From contig JANSWW010000006.1 in the NCBI GenBank assembly GCA_024743275.1, forward strand, positions 213,078 to 277,077: DNA of 64,000 nt, in the 5' to 3' direction. A program made the translations under genes and the position numbers. This document shows, one piece after another, positions 18,275-27,733 of this stretch. A model generated the notes under the pieces. It saw only the letters and a list, made by a program, of their open reading frames with translations. It was not told the DNA's origin and did not search any database. This DNA is from Alphaproteobacteria bacterium (GTDB lineage Bacteria; Pseudomonadota; Alphaproteobacteria; JANSWW01). How positions within the stretch are numbered: the first letter of the stretch is position 1; each line of letters begins with the position of its first letter.

Positions 18275-18316
18275 CGGTAAAAAGAAAAGGCCGCCGATGG
18301 TGCCACCGGCGGCCTT
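18275..18316 (-). terminator. Rho-independent terminator of the petABC operon
   Basis: On the minus strand the perfect complement AAGGCCGCCG / CGGCGGCCTT (10 bp, 10-base loop) is followed by TTTTCTTTTTACC. It lies 39 bp past the cytochrome c1 stop and upstream of mtnP. Confidence 0.88.
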
Positions 18317-18354
18317 CATGTCAAAGACAGATGTGAAACTCGTCCCTCGCGGGA

Positions 18355-19122
18355 TTATTTTTTCACGTCGGCCCAGATCTTCTTCATGGACGCATAGGCG
18401 AGGCCGGTGAAGACAAGCAGGAAGATGATGACTTTGATCCCCATCTGCTTGCGCTCGTCATGGCTCGGTTCCGCGGCGAACTTCAGGAAGTAGGTCACGT
18501 CCTTCGCCATTTGCGACACCGTCGCCTGGGTCCCGTCCGAGTACTCCACGAAATCGTCGTAGAGCGGCTGCGGCATGGCGATCTGGTTACCGCCATAGTA
18601 CTCGTTGTAGTACATGCCCGGCATCAGATCGACGCCTTCGGGCGCCTCTTCACGGTAGCCGGTCAGCAACGCGTAGAGATAGTTCGCGCCATCCGCGCGG
18701 GCCTTGATGATCAGCGACAGGTCGACCGGATAGGCGCCGTTGTTGATCGCCCGGGCTTCCTGCTCGTTGGCGTAGGGGCTGACGAACCGGTCCGACGGGA
18801 TCGCCGCACGCTCGAACATCTCGCCGTCGTCATTCGGCCCGTCCATAACGGTGTAATCGGCGGCGAGCGCTTTGATCTCCTCCTCCGAGAACCCGATCTG
18901 GGCGAGGTTACGATAGGCCATAAGGCTCAGACCGTGGCAGCTCGCACAGACTTCCTTGTAGACCTGCAGGCCCCGCTGGGCGGCCGGGATATCGATGGTC
19001 CCGAACACGCCCTCGAAGGCCCAGGACTGGCTCGGCACGTCGACGCCGCCGGCCGCCTTGGCGATCTGGGGGGTGGCGGCGAGGCCCAGGGCCACGGCCG
19101 CCGCGATAACGAACTTACGCAT
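18355..19122 (-). CDS. petC: Cytochrome c1 of the bc1 complex
   Basis: A protein of 255 residues. The signal peptide ends at AKAA (about residue 24). Haem c attaches at Cys59-Ala-Ser-Cys62-His63. A Met in GNQIAMPQPLYDD is the probable sixth haem ligand. A single C-terminal helix (IKVIIFLLVFTGLAYASM) anchors the domain in the membrane facing the periplasm. It passes electrons from the Rieske centre to soluble or membrane cytochrome c. It starts 10 bp after petB with AAGGGGGAAAAC as ribosome-binding site, and is the last gene of the operon. Confidence 0.96.
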   Translation of the reverse strand: MRKFVIAAAVALGLAATPQIAKAAGGVDVPSQSWAFEGVFGTIDIPAAQRGLQVYKEVCASCHGLSLMAYRNLAQIGFSEEEIKALAADYTVMDGPNDDGEMFERAAIPSDRFVSPYANEQEARAINNGAYPVDLSLIIKARADGANYLYALLTGYREEAPEGVDLMPGMYYNEYYGGNQIAMPQPLYDDFVEYSDGTQATVSQMAKDVTYFLKFAAEPSHDERKQMGIKVIIFLLVFTGLAYASMKKIWADVKK

Positions 19123-19132
19123 GTTTTCCCCC

Positions 19133-20374
19133 TTATTCCGCCGGTGCGGCAGCCGGAGCGGCTCCGCCGGTAACGGGTTTTGAAATGCTGGTCGGCAACG
19201 GCTTCGGCGTCTCGAGCTTGCTGAGCAGCGGCAGGATGATCAGGAAGTGGGCGAAGTAGTACGCCGTCCCGACCTGGCCGAGCAGCACCCAGATCCCTTC
19301 GGCCGGCATCGCGCCGACATAGCCGAGCAGGATGCAGTCGAGGACCAGGATCCAGAAGAACAGCTTGAACAGCGGACGGTAGGTCGCGCTGCGCACCGGC
19401 GACCGGTCCAGCCAGGGCAGGATGAACAGGACCGCGATGGAGCCGAACATGGCGATAACGCCGCCGAGCTTGTCCGGGATCGCCCGCAGGATCGCGTAGA
19501 ACGGCAGGAAGTACCATTCCGGAACGATCAGGGCCGGGGTCACCAGTGGGTTCGCCTCGATGTAGTTGTCCGCGTGGCCGAGATAGTTCGGCGCGAAGAA
19601 CACGAGACCGGCGAAGACCAGCAGGAACACGCCAAGACCGAAGGTGTCCTTGATGGTGTAGTAGGGGTGGAACGGGATGGTGTCCTGGGACCCCTTCTTG
19701 ACGTCGATGCCGATCGGGTTGTTGGACCCGAAGCGGTGCAACGCGACGAGGTGCAGCACCACCAGGCCGACGATCACGAACGGCATCAGGTAATGCAGCG
19801 CGAAGAAGCGATTCAGGGTCGCGTTGTCGACCGAGAAGGCGCCCCACAGCCAGATCACAATATCCTCGCCCACCAACGGAATGGCGGAGAACAGGTTGGT
19901 GATCACGGTGGCGCCCCAGAAGGACATCTGACCCCAGGGCAGAACGTAGCCCATGAAGGCGGTCGCCATCATGGCCAACAGGATCGCCACGCCGAGCATC
20001 CAAAGGATTTCCCGCGGCGCCTTGTAGGAGCCGTAGTAGAGGCCCCGGAAGATGTGGATGAAGACGACCACGAAGAAAAGGTGGGCGCCGTTCATGTGGA
20101 TATACCGGATCATCCAGCCGAAGTTCACGTCGCGCATGATGCGCTCGACGCTGTTGAAGGCGTAATCGACATGGGCGGTGTAGTGCATCGCCAGGGTGAT
20201 GCCGCTGGCGATCATAACCACCAGGATGATCCCGGCGAGCGACCCGAAATTCCAGAAGTAGTTCAGGTTCTTCGGCGTCGGATAGTCGGTCAGATGCTCG
20301 TTCATGAACGAGAACATCGGCAGGCGGTGGTCGATCCACCGCACCAGCGGATTTGAGGGGTTATACGTGCTCAT
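19133..20374 (-). CDS. petB: Cytochrome b of the bc1 complex
   Basis: A protein of 413 residues with eight or more transmembrane helices that carries haems bL and bH and the Qo and Qi quinone sites. The Qo loop [13 protein letters not shown] is intact. The haem-ligand helices contain [14 protein letters not shown] and [20 protein letters not shown]. The WGATVITN segment of the Qo site is present. The C-terminal Pro/Ala-rich tail ([11 protein letters not shown]) is unremarkable. It begins 13 bp after petA with AAGGAGATCTAGACG upstream. Confidence 0.96.
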   Translation of the reverse strand: MSTYNPSNPLVRWIDHRLPMFSFMNEHLTDYPTPKNLNYFWNFGSLAGIILVVMIASGITLAMHYTAHVDYAFNSVERIMRDVNFGWMIRYIHMNGAHLFFVVVFIHIFRGLYYGSYKAPREILWMLGVAILLAMMATAFMGYVLPWGQMSFWGATVITNLFSAIPLVGEDIVIWLWGAFSVDNATLNRFFALHYLMPFVIVGLVVLHLVALHRFGSNNPIGIDVKKGSQDTIPFHPYYTIKDTFGLGVFLLVFAGLVFFAPNYLGHADNYIEANPLVTPALIVPEWYFLPFYAILRAIPDKLGGVIAMFGSIAVLFILPWLDRSPVRSATYRPLFKLFFWILVLDCILLGYVGAMPAEGIWVLLGQVGTAYYFAHFLIILPLLSKLETPKPLPTSISKPVTGGAAPAAAPAE

Positions 20375-20387
20375 CGTCTAGATCTCC

Positions 20388-20930
20388 TTAGCCGAGGCGA
20401 ACCGTGGTGTCGTCGACGAACTCGTACTCGGGCACCGGCAGGTTGGCGGGAGCCGGACCTTTGCGGATACGCCCGGAGGTGTCGTAGTGGGATCCATGAC
20501 AGGGGCAGAACCAGCCGCCAAACTCGCCTTTGACGTCGCCGGTCTTCTGACCCAGCGGAATGCAGCCCAGATGGGTGCAGACCCCGACAAGGATGAGGAA
20601 GTTCTCCTTCGTGACCCGGTCGCCGTCGGCTTGAGGGTCGGGCAGGTCGTCGAGGTCGACAGTGCGGGCTTCCTCGATCTCGTCCGCCGTCCGATGACGG
20701 ATGAAGACCGGCTTGCCGCGCCAACTGACCGTGATCGCCTGGCCTTCCTGAATGGCGCTGATATTGACTTCGATGGTGGCCAGCGCCAGCACGTCTTTAG
20801 CCGGGTTCATCTGATCGATGAAAGGCCAGGCCACCGCGCCAACACCAACGGCCCCCATGGCCGCCGTCGCCAAATGCAAAAAATCCCGGCGGGTTTCCCC
20901 ACCGTCACCTGTTTGGGCGTTTTCCGCCAT
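20388..20930 (-). CDS. petA: Ubiquinol-cytochrome c reductase Rieske iron-sulfur subunit
   Basis: A protein of 180 residues. The [12 protein letters not shown]at motif doubles as an uncleaved N-terminal membrane anchor. The [2Fe-2S] cluster motifs are CTHLGC and CPCHGSHYD, including the disulfide Cys pair. ATG at 20930 is preferred over one five codons upstream because GAGATCT precedes it and it gives the usual short hydrophilic N-terminus. It is the first gene of petABC. Roughly 290 bp to the divergent trmL should hold the promoter. Confidence 0.96.
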   Translation of the reverse strand: MAENAQTGDGGETRRDFLHLATAAMGAVGVGAVAWPFIDQMNPAKDVLALATIEVNISAIQEGQAITVSWRGKPVFIRHRTADEIEEARTVDLDDLPDPQADGDRVTKENFLILVGVCTHLGCIPLGQKTGDVKGEFGGWFCPCHGSHYDTSGRIRKGPAPANLPVPEYEFVDDTTVRLG

Positions 20931-21222
20931 AGATCTCACTCCCACTCGGCTCGTTCCATACGAGGTCGAAGTTGTCTGCCCTTAATAGGGACGCAATTCT
21001 GCCAACAGAAGACGACACCCTGTCGCAAAGACGGGGTGGCGGTCCTCGGCAAAGGCGCCACGGATAGACTCTCCATACGGCACGTAGGGCGGTGATATAG
21101 AACAAGGCATATGGGTTTGGAAAGCTTTAGCCTCATAAACCCTAGTGTTTTTTTCGCCCACCCCATTGATAAACCCGTGAATGGCCCCGCCCGGCATCCA
21201 CGCCCGGTATTTCAGGATCGCG

Positions 21223-21669
21223 ATGCGCCTCGCCCTCTACCAACCCGACATCCCGCAAAACACCGGCACACTGCTGCGTCTCGGTGCCGCCCTCGACGTG
21301 CCCGTGGATCTCATCGAACCGACCGGCTTCATCCTCGACGACAAGCGCCTTGGCCGGGCGCTGATGGACTATGGGCGCCTGGTCGATCTGACCCGCCACC
21401 TGGACTGGCAGGCCTTCGAGGAGGCCCGCACCGGTCGCCTGCTGCTGCTCACGACCAAGGCCAAGACCCGGTTCACCGATTTCGCCTTCCGCGCCGACGA
21501 CGTTCTCCTGCTCGGCAGCGAGAGTGCTGGCGTCCCCCCATCGGTGCACGACGCGGCCGACCATCGCCTGACCATCCCGATGCGGGCCGAGGCCCGGTCG
21601 CTCAACGTCGCCGTCGCCGGGGCCATGGTCCTGTCCGAAGCGCTGCGGCAAACCCGCTGGCATCGCTAG
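21223..21669 (+). CDS. trmL: tRNA (cytidine(34)-2'-O)-methyltransferase
   Basis: A SPOUT-fold protein of 148 residues that 2'-O-methylates the wobble base of tRNA-Leu species. It starts MRLALYQPDIPQNTGTLLRL, as in the family. The trefoil-knot SAM motifs LLGSESAGVPPSV and IPMRAEARSLNVAVAGAMV are intact. The ATG at 21223 follows AGGATCGCG; an upstream ATG at 21181 would add 14 unconserved residues. It is divergent from petA and upstream of hemF (48 bp gap). Confidence 0.92.
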   Translation: MRLALYQPDIPQNTGTLLRLGAALDVPVDLIEPTGFILDDKRLGRALMDYGRLVDLTRHLDWQAFEEARTGRLLLLTTKAKTRFTDFAFRADDVLLLGSESAGVPPSVHDAADHRLTIPMRAEARSLNVAVAGAMVLSEALRQTRWHR

Positions 21670-21717
21670 ACGGCGTCATATAAGCTTTTCGAAATGAAAG
21701 ATTTTGGGGAGGAAGGG

Positions 21718-22632
21718 ATGACCTCAGCCGCGCCGAGCCTCGATGTGACGGAAGACCGCAAGGCACAGGCCAAGGCCTGGTTCGAAAAACTGCGCGACGA
21801 TATCTGCGCCGCCTTCGAACGGCTGGAGGACGACTTCCAAGGCGTCGAGGGGCAGACCCTTCACGAGTTGCCGCCCGGCCGGTTCGAGCGGACGCCCTGG
21901 AGCCGGTCGAAGGAGGGGGAGACCGCCGATCCGGACGGCCCCAACCTCAAGGGCGGCGGCGTCATGTCGGTGATGCGGGGCCGCGTCTTCGAGAAGGTCG
22001 GGGTCAATGTCTCCGCCGTCTACGGGACGTTTTCCAAGGAATTCTCAAAGCAGATTCCGGGGGCCGCCGAGGATCCGACCTTCTGGGCGTCCGGCATTTC
22101 CCTCGTCGCCCATATGCAAAGCCCCAAAGTCCCGGCGGTCCATATGAACACCCGCCACATCGTGACTACCAAGGCATGGTTCGGCGGCGGCGCGGACCTC
22201 ACGCCGATGAAGCCGAACGAGGCGGACACCAAGGCCTTCCACGCGCGTTTCAAAGAAGCCTGCGACGCCCACGGCGCCGACTATTACGAGCGTTTCAAGA
22301 AGTGGTGCGACGAGTACTTCTTCCTGCCGCACCGCGGCGAGCCGCGCGGGGTCGGCGGCATCTTCTACGACTATCTGGACCAGGATTGGGAGGCCGACTT
22401 CGCCTTCACCCAGGATGTCGGCAGGGCCTTCCTCGATGTCTATCCGCGGCTCGTCGCCGAGCATATGCACGAACCCTGGACCGCGGAAGACCGCGAGCAC
22501 CAAATGGTCCGCCGCGGTCGCTATGTGGAATTCAATCTGCTCCATGACCGGGGCACGAAATTCGGGCTGATGACCGGCGGCAACACCGAAGCCATCCTCA
22601 TGTCCATGCCGCCGATGGCGAAGTGGCCTTAG
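21718..22632 (+). CDS. hemF: Oxygen-dependent coproporphyrinogen III oxidase
   Basis: A protein of 304 residues that oxidatively decarboxylates coproporphyrinogen III to protoporphyrinogen IX. Recognisable segments are [60 protein letters not shown] and [21 protein letters not shown] at 21718 is set by the strong GGGGAGGAAGGG. The aerobic enzyme fits a respiratory lifestyle with the nearby bc1 genes. It converges on the solute-binding protein gene (15 bp between stops). Confidence 0.96.
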   Translation: MTSAAPSLDVTEDRKAQAKAWFEKLRDDICAAFERLEDDFQGVEGQTLHELPPGRFERTPWSRSKEGETADPDGPNLKGGGVMSVMRGRVFEKVGVNVSAVYGTFSKEFSKQIPGAAEDPTFWASGISLVAHMQSPKVPAVHMNTRHIVTTKAWFGGGADLTPMKPNEADTKAFHARFKEACDAHGADYYERFKKWCDEYFFLPHRGEPRGVGGIFYDYLDQDWEADFAFTQDVGRAFLDVYPRLVAEHMHEPWTAEDREHQMVRRGRYVEFNLLHDRGTKFGLMTGGNTEAILMSMPPMAKWP

Positions 22633-22647
22633 GAGCCGCCAACTCCG

Positions 22648-23424
22648 TCAGTAGCCGAGATACTCCCCGCCCAGGAGATCGCGATAGCGCTCGACGAAGG
22701 CGACGTTGATCCGGTCGATCGCTCCCTCGCCGTCGAGTTTCCGGAAACATCGGTCGAAATCGCCAGCGATGGCCGAATCGCGGAACAGCATGCGAAACGG
22801 GCTGGGCGCGAAGACCCTGAAGAAGGCGACGTCCTGATGGGCGTCGAAGGGAATACTGGCCGGATCCAGCCGGCGCAGTTGCTCGTTATAGGCGGCGAAG
22901 ATCATGCCGTCCGCGATCACCGCGTCGGCCCGCCCGGCGAAGAGAAGCCGGCTCTGGACGATCTGATTGCTGACCTCACGATAGGATCCGAATGTTCCGA
23001 TCGCGTCTTTCAGGCCCGGAAGAATGACCGTCGCGCCGGAAAAGGCGATGACGTCCAGCCCCGCCAGATCGTCGAGCGACGAGACCACCCGACCGGAGGA
23101 TTTCAACACCGAGACACCGTTCTGAAAGGCGATATAGTCCACTGTCTCCGCACCGGGCAGGCCAAGCCCCGCCGGCACGGTCGAGACCGCGTCTCCCTGC
23201 CCGAACTCATAGGTCTTCCAATGCCGGGTGAAGGGCTCGACGACGAAGGTCACCCGGTGCCCGCACGCTTCCAGAACCTCGCGGATAATCCTGGCTTCCC
23301 GCCCCTCTCCGGTCCGCGTCATGTTCGCTGGCAAATAGGCGCCTCGGACCTCGATATCAGCGGCGTTCGCGGCGAACGCGATCCCCAAACTCACTAACAA
23401 GGTGGCCACGCTTGCGCGAAACAT
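22648..23424 (-). CDS. Periplasmic solute-binding protein, family 3-like (orphan)
   Basis: A protein of 258 residues with a Sec signal peptide (MFRASVATLLVSLGIAFAANA). The mature part looks like a two-lobed SBP_bac_3 domain: REARIIREVLEACGHRVTF, GDAVSTVPAG, SLDDLAGLDVIAFSGA and ADAVIADGMIFAAYNEQL. It has no transporter genes beside it. Many such proteins in related bacteria are annotated simply as transporter substrate-binding domain proteins and may act in sensing. The ATG at 23424 gives a clean signal peptide; an upstream Met adds nine residues. Confidence 0.8.
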   Translation of the reverse strand: MFRASVATLLVSLGIAFAANAADIEVRGAYLPANMTRTGEGREARIIREVLEACGHRVTFVVEPFTRHWKTYEFGQGDAVSTVPAGLGLPGAETVDYIAFQNGVSVLKSSGRVVSSLDDLAGLDVIAFSGATVILPGLKDAIGTFGSYREVSNQIVQSRLLFAGRADAVIADGMIFAAYNEQLRRLDPASIPFDAHQDVAFFRVFAPSPFRMLFRDSAIAGDFDRCFRKLDGEGAIDRINVAFVERYRDLLGGEYLGY

Positions 23425-23588
23425 CGTCAATTCTCGCCGAAAGATCCCCAATACCGGAGGAGATCATAGAACAAAGCGAGCGAATTGACTGTTCAAGATA
23501 ACACTTCACCGTCGCGACAACCCGATGCCGCCGTGAACGGGAATCGGTCGGGACGGCCTCAACCGTGCGCTCCCCAAGCGATCCGTCT

Positions 23589-23636
23589 ACCGGGCGGCCT
23601 ACCGGGCGGCCTACTGGGCGGCCTACTGGGCCGCCT
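23589..23636. repeat. Four 12 bp tandem repeats across the cca stop codon
   Basis: Units ACCGGGCGGCCT (twice), ACTGGGCGGCCT and ACTGGGCCGCCT. Read on the minus strand each unit encodes Ala-Ala-Gln/Arg-stop, so the 3' end of cca and its stop codon are multiplied in frame. This looks like slippage duplication. Confidence 0.9.
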
Positions 23637-24888
23637 CGACGAGCCTTTCGAGACAGGCGGCCCGGTCGGGCGCGAAATCCCGTTCGACCCACCACTCCTC
23701 GACCGCCCGCAGGACGGTGCCCATCTGCGGCCCCGGCACGACACCCGCCGCCTTGGCGTCCGCGCCGGTGACCGGCAGGGTGGGCTTGATCCAGGTCGTG
23801 GAAAGCCCGACCGCCCGGCGGTACTCCTCAGCCTCCAGCGAGCCCGAGGCCACCGCGAAGGCGAAACGGTCCAGGACCGGTTTCGGCCCATGCCGGTAGA
23901 ACAGCCGCAGGATCCGATTGTCCCGGCTCTCCAACGGCAGATTCGACCAAGCCGCGACCAGCCTCGCCCGTTCGCCGTTCGACAGGCGCATTCTTTTGGC
24001 GATCCCGTCGACCGGTATCGGACCGGCAGGGGCGGCGGCGAGGGCCGCCAGCCGCTGGACCGGATCGGCCTCCGGCAGGATCTGCGTTAGTCGGTCCAAA
24101 CGGTCGATGGCGAACCCCTCCGGCATCAAGCGCGCAAGCACACCGTCGGACTCCATCTGACGGACCGCACGGACGGCCCCCTGAGCCTGCAATAGCTTCA
24201 GCAACTCGATCCGGACCCGCTCGCCGGACAGCAGCGGGATCAGCTCCGCATGGGCGCGGCAGGCGGCGATCGCCTCAAGATCGGGCACCCCGGTCCCGTA
24301 TGCGGCGAAAAAGCGGTAGAAGCGCAGGATGCGCAGGATGTCTTCCCGGATGCGGGTCGCCGGGTCACCGACGAACCGAACCCGGCGGGCAACCAGGTCC
24401 GGATAACCGTCGAGCGGGTCGTGGATCGTGCCGTCGATGTCGGCATAGAGCGCGTTCATGGTGAAGTCGCGACGGCGCGCGTCCTCCGCCCAATCCTCGG
24501 TGAACCCGACCACCGCGTGCCGGCCGTCGGTTTCCAGATCGACGCGCAGCGTGGTCACCTCATAAGGGTGATGCTCCGCGACCACGGTAACGGTGCCGTG
24601 GTCGAGCCCGGTCGGGATCGCCTTCAGCCCGGCCTCTTCGCTGAGGGCGATGGTTTCCTCCGGTCGCAGGGTCGTCGCGATGTCCACATCGGTCACCGGC
24701 AGCCCCATCAGTGCGTTGCGTACCGGCCCGCCGACGAAGCGGGTCAGGCCCATCCGGTCCGGATCGAGCGCGGCCATGACCGCGGCACAGCCCGGGTGAT
24801 CCAAAAACAGCGCCGGGTCCAATCTCGCCGGCGCGTGGCCCGACGCCTGACCCGACGCCTGACCAGGCGCATGAGGGGAATCGATCAA
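23623..24888 (-). CDS. cca: CCA tRNA nucleotidyltransferase (class II)
   Basis: A protein of 421 residues that adds or repairs the 3' CCA of tRNA. The nucleotidyltransferase motif is RFVGGPVRNALMG with catalytic DVDIATT; then RRRDFTMNALYAD and the flexible DPLDGYPDL region and the RIREDILRILRFYRF helix. There is no C-terminal HD domain. The N-terminus has a repeated SGQASGQASG stretch encoded by two 12 bp units (24840-24863). The stop codon lies inside a second 12 bp tandem repeat. It overlaps the upstream DUF6111 gene by 4 bp (ATGA), indicating translational coupling. Confidence 0.94.
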   Translation of the reverse strand: MIDSPHAPGQASGQASGHAPARLDPALFLDHPGCAAVMAALDPDRMGLTRFVGGPVRNALMGLPVTDVDIATTLRPEETIALSEEAGLKAIPTGLDHGTVTVVAEHHPYEVTTLRVDLETDGRHAVVGFTEDWAEDARRRDFTMNALYADIDGTIHDPLDGYPDLVARRVRFVGDPATRIREDILRILRFYRFFAAYGTGVPDLEAIAACRAHAELIPLLSGERVRIELLKLLQAQGAVRAVRQMESDGVLARLMPEGFAIDRLDRLTQILPEADPVQRLAALAAAPAGPIPVDGIAKRMRLSNGERARLVAAWSNLPLESRDNRILRLFYRHGPKPVLDRFAFAVASGSLEAEEYRRAVGLSTTWIKPTLPVTGADAKAAGVVPGPQMGTVLRAVEEWWVERDFAPDRAACLERLVEAAQ

Positions 24889-25208
24889 TCGAACACCTTA
24901 TCCGGTTCCGCTTCTCCCGCCGGAACATGGCGCCCCGGCACGATCTCGCCGTTCTCGATCATCGGCGGGATATACACCCGACCCGGACTAGCGCGATCGT
25001 CGATGAAAAGGAAGATCACGATCCCCCCGGCCAGCAGCAGCGCCGAACTCGCGATCAGGACGGGCCAGGGGGCGGTGGCGAGGGACGGCGCCTGGTCGAG
25101 GGGCAAGCCTTCGGTCTTGGCCTTCTGACGCTGACGGAACATCCAGATCAGATAGACGATGGTCGGTACGAGAACCGGCAAAAGGATGAGCAGGAAAACG
25201 CGGATCAT
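24885..25208 (-). CDS. Small membrane protein, DUF6111 family
   Basis: A protein of 107 residues with two transmembrane helices (about 3-23 and 51-70) around a charged loop RQRQKAKTEGLPLDQAPS. The C-terminal tail is polar (GRVYIPPMIENGEIVPGRHV). The size, topology and the position between a CoA-type Nudix gene and cca match the DUF6111 family of Alphaproteobacteria. Function is unknown. It is co-directional with Nudix (25 bp gap) and overlaps cca, so it belongs to this operon. Confidence 0.75.
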   Translation of the reverse strand: MIRVFLLILLPVLVPTIVYLIWMFRQRQKAKTEGLPLDQAPSLATAPWPVLIASSALLLAGGIVIFLFIDDRASPGRVYIPPMIENGEIVPGRHVPAGEAEPDKVFD

Positions 25209-25233
25209 TCCGGGGTCCTATGTCGCGAAGGTC

Positions 25234-25881
25234 CTAAAGGGCGACGGTCTTCCTGTCGGACAAGGCGGTGTTGATATGTTCGGCTAGGTTTACCAGCATC
25301 GCCGCCGTCGCCCCCCAGATGTAGTAATCCCGATAGGGCAAAACATAGAAATACCGCTCGACCCCCTGGAAAATCCGGCTGCGCCTTTCGTGATGCGCCG
25401 GGTCGAGCAGAAAACTCACGGGCATTTCAAAGACTTCAGCGACCTCTTGCGGGTCGGGGCGGAAAGTCACAGGCGCATCGACCCAGCCCACGACGGGGGT
25501 AACGTCGAAGCCGGTGCGGGTGCGGTACAAGGAAAGCTCGCCCAACACGTCGACCCTACCGGGATCGATTCCGACCTCCTCATGGGTTTCGCGCAAGGCG
25601 GCGTGGACCGGGCTTGGATCCTCCCGCTCGATCCGGCCGCCGGGAAAGGCGACCTGGCCGCTGTGATGCTTGAGATGCTCGGTCCGCCGGGTCAACAGGA
25701 TATTGGTGCCGTCGGGTCGGTCGACGAAGGGGATGAGAACCGCGGCCTTCCGCCGGGGGGCGTTGCCGCCTTCTAGATCCATGGGCATGCCCGGGTTCAT
25801 GTCGCCGTCGCCGGCGAGCCGGCCGGCCACCGCCCGGGCGGGATCGAAAATGGTCTTCAGATCTGCAGCCGGCAGCCGCAT
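25234..25881 (-). CDS. Nudix hydrolase, CoA pyrophosphatase type
   Basis: A protein of 215 residues. The Nudix box GGRIEREDPSPVHAALRETHEEVGI fits GX5EX7REUXEEXGU with one extra residue in the loop, as in NudL/COG0494 CoA pyrophosphatases. The preceding LLTRRTEHLKHHSGQVAFPGG is the CoA-pyrophosphatase-type (UPF0035) signature. The family hydrolyses CoA or acyl-CoA to phosphopantetheine and 3',5'-ADP. It sits between DUF1285 (8 bp upstream) and DUF6111 in the cca operon. Confidence 0.88.
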   Translation of the reverse strand: MRLPAADLKTIFDPARAVAGRLAGDGDMNPGMPMDLEGGNAPRRKAAVLIPFVDRPDGTNILLTRRTEHLKHHSGQVAFPGGRIEREDPSPVHAALRETHEEVGIDPGRVDVLGELSLYRTRTGFDVTPVVGWVDAPVTFRPDPQEVAEVFEMPVSFLLDPAHHERRSRIFQGVERYFYVLPYRDYYIWGATAAMLVNLAEHINTALSDRKTVAL

Positions 25882-25889
25882 GGCGTTTC

Positions 25890-26510
25890 TTATTCCTTGT
25901 TATCGTGGCCTTTTTCCGCCAGTCCGATAATAGAGCCAAGATCGAAGCGTTGACCACCGCTCATCACACTGAGCCGGCTGTCGGTCCCGCTGTCTTCCAA
26001 TTCGGCGATATCGACCAGATGATAAAAGACCGACCGGACAATCAACGCGTCCAGCCCTTCCCGCACTTGAATATAGGGGCTCGGCTCAAGACTGACAGGG
26101 TCGAATTCCACATGGATCGGATGGTCGGCGTCTGCCGTGATTTCCTCGTCCAGATTGGTCCGGAAGGTCAGCGTCTGCGCCGCCCCCTGCCCCGCGACCG
26201 TCATCTCGACCGCGGTGAAGGGCGCGTCCTCGACATCGATCAGCCCGCGTTCCACCGGGGTCACGAGCCAGAAGCTGCCGTCCTCGTGGCGCCGTAGCAC
26301 GGTAGAGAAAAGCTGGCAGAGCCTTTTCCGGCCGATCGGCGTTCCCTGATAGAACCAGGTGCCGTCGCGCGCGATGCGCATGCCGAAATGGCCGCATTTG
26401 TTGTCGATCTCGGAGGTCTTCAAAATCCCGCGATCAAGGGACTTTCCCGCCGCCGCGCGTTTGGCCAGAGCCTCCAACGGGTTAATGATGCTGTCTTGAT
26501 GAGTCGTCAT
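25890..26510 (-). CDS. DUF1285 domain-containing protein
   Basis: A protein of 206 residues. DUF1285 is recognised from CGHFGMRIARDGTWFYQGTPIGR and LCQLFSTVLRRHEDGSFWLVTPVERGLIDVEDAPF. Structures of the family show two beta-rich modules, but no enzyme activity is established. It leads the minus-strand block DUF1285-Nudix-DUF6111-cca and faces moxR across a 174 bp divergent promoter region, an arrangement widespread in Alphaproteobacteria. Confidence 0.88.
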   Translation of the reverse strand: MTTHQDSIINPLEALAKRAAAGKSLDRGILKTSEIDNKCGHFGMRIARDGTWFYQGTPIGRKRLCQLFSTVLRRHEDGSFWLVTPVERGLIDVEDAPFTAVEMTVAGQGAAQTLTFRTNLDEEITADADHPIHVEFDPVSLEPSPYIQVREGLDALIVRSVFYHLVDIAELEDSGTDSRLSVMSGGQRFDLGSIIGLAEKGHDNKE

Positions 26511-26684
26511 AATGACGTCCTATTTGAGTGGGATCAAAACCGCTGACCAGGGTGCTGTGGCAAAATTAACGATGGTGTCGCCAAGGGTCGATGCCCCACT
26601 ATACTTAATATAGGGCGGTGGAAAGCGGGCGCGGAACGGCGTCGCACTCCGCTGCATCGCGGACAAGGTCCATACCGGAAAGGA

Positions 26685-27716
26685 ATGCCCGTGGCGACGA
26701 TTGAGACTTCCTCCCCCCGTGCTGAAGCCCCCACCGAGGGGGCCGACGTTGTCCAACAAATGGACCGGCTGACCGAAAGGCTGGGGCATGCGAAATCCTC
26801 GATCGGCAGAGTCATTTTCGGTCAGGGATATGTCGTCGAACACGCCCTTGTGACCCTTCTGGCGGGCGGCCACGGCTTGCTGGTCGGTGTCCCCGGCCTC
26901 GCCAAAACCCGTCTGGTGGAAACCCTCGGCACCGTCTTCGGCCTGGAGGACAAACGGGTCCAGTGTACGCCGGACCTGATGCCGGCCGACATCGTCGGCT
27001 CGGAAATCCTCGAGGAAGACGAAAACGGCAAACGGCATTTCCGCTTCATCGAAGGTCCCGTCTTCGCCCAGCTGCTGATGGCCGACGAGATCAACCGGGC
27101 GAGCCCCCGGACCCAATCGGCGCTGTTGCAGGCGATGCAGGAAAAGAAAGTCGCGGTCGCCGGCAAGGACCGCATGCTGCCGGCGCCCTTTCATGTGCTG
27201 GCGACGCAGAACCCGCTCGAGCACGAAGGCACCTATCCGTTGCCCGAAGCCCAGCTCGACCGGTTCCTGATGCAGATCGACGTCGGCTATCCGGACGTCG
27301 CTTCCGAACGGGCGATGCTGATCGCCACGACCGGTGACGACGAGGGGAAGGCGGTCCAGGTGATGACCGCCGAGGAATTGATGGCCGCCCAGAACCTGCT
27401 GCGCGCCATGCCGGTCGGTGACAAGGTGGTCGACGCCATTCTCTCTCTGGTCCGCTCCGGCCGGCCGGAGGAAAGCGCCAATCCGTTGGTCACCAGCCAT
27501 GTCGCCTGGGGTCCCGGCCCGCGCGCCGGTCAGGCGCTGATGCTCGCCGTGCGTGCCCGCGCGGTGCTCGACGGCCGGCTCAGCCCGTCCATCGAGGACG
27601 TCATCCTCCTGGCGGGGCCGGTTCTGCGCCACCGGATGGGCCTGAGTTTCGGGGCCGCCGCCGACGGGGTGACGGTCGACGCGGTGATCGACTCCATTCT
27701 GGCCCCGCTCGGCTGA
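26685..27716 (+). CDS. MoxR family AAA+ ATPase
   Basis: A protein of 343 residues. Walker A is GVPGLAKTR (the MoxR variant with Ala before Lys). Walker B with following helix is LLMADEINRASPRTQSALLQAMQEK, and sensor 1 is ATQNPLEHEGTYPLPEAQLDRF. MoxR ATPases act as chaperones that mature partner proteins carrying VWA/DUF58 domains, and the next gene encodes exactly such a DUF58 partner. ATG at 26685 is used; GTG at 26691 has equally good spacing. It is the first gene of a five-gene run. Confidence 0.93.
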   Translation: MPVATIETSSPRAEAPTEGADVVQQMDRLTERLGHAKSSIGRVIFGQGYVVEHALVTLLAGGHGLLVGVPGLAKTRLVETLGTVFGLEDKRVQCTPDLMPADIVGSEILEEDENGKRHFRFIEGPVFAQLLMADEINRASPRTQSALLQAMQEKKVAVAGKDRMLPAPFHVLATQNPLEHEGTYPLPEAQLDRFLMQIDVGYPDVASERAMLIATTGDDEGKAVQVMTAEELMAAQNLLRAMPVGDKVVDAILSLVRSGRPEESANPLVTSHVAWGPGPRAGQALMLAVRARAVLDGRLSPSIEDVILLAGPVLRHRMGLSFGAAADGVTVDAVIDSILAPLG

Positions 27717-27733
27717 CCGGTCAGGCGGATCCC

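Noticed and set aside
24690..24740. Non-standard VGGPVRN in place of VGGCVRD in the CCA enzyme as a sign of inactivation
   Set aside because: VGGxVRN variants are common in alphaproteobacterial CCA enzymes, and the catalytic DVD is intact.
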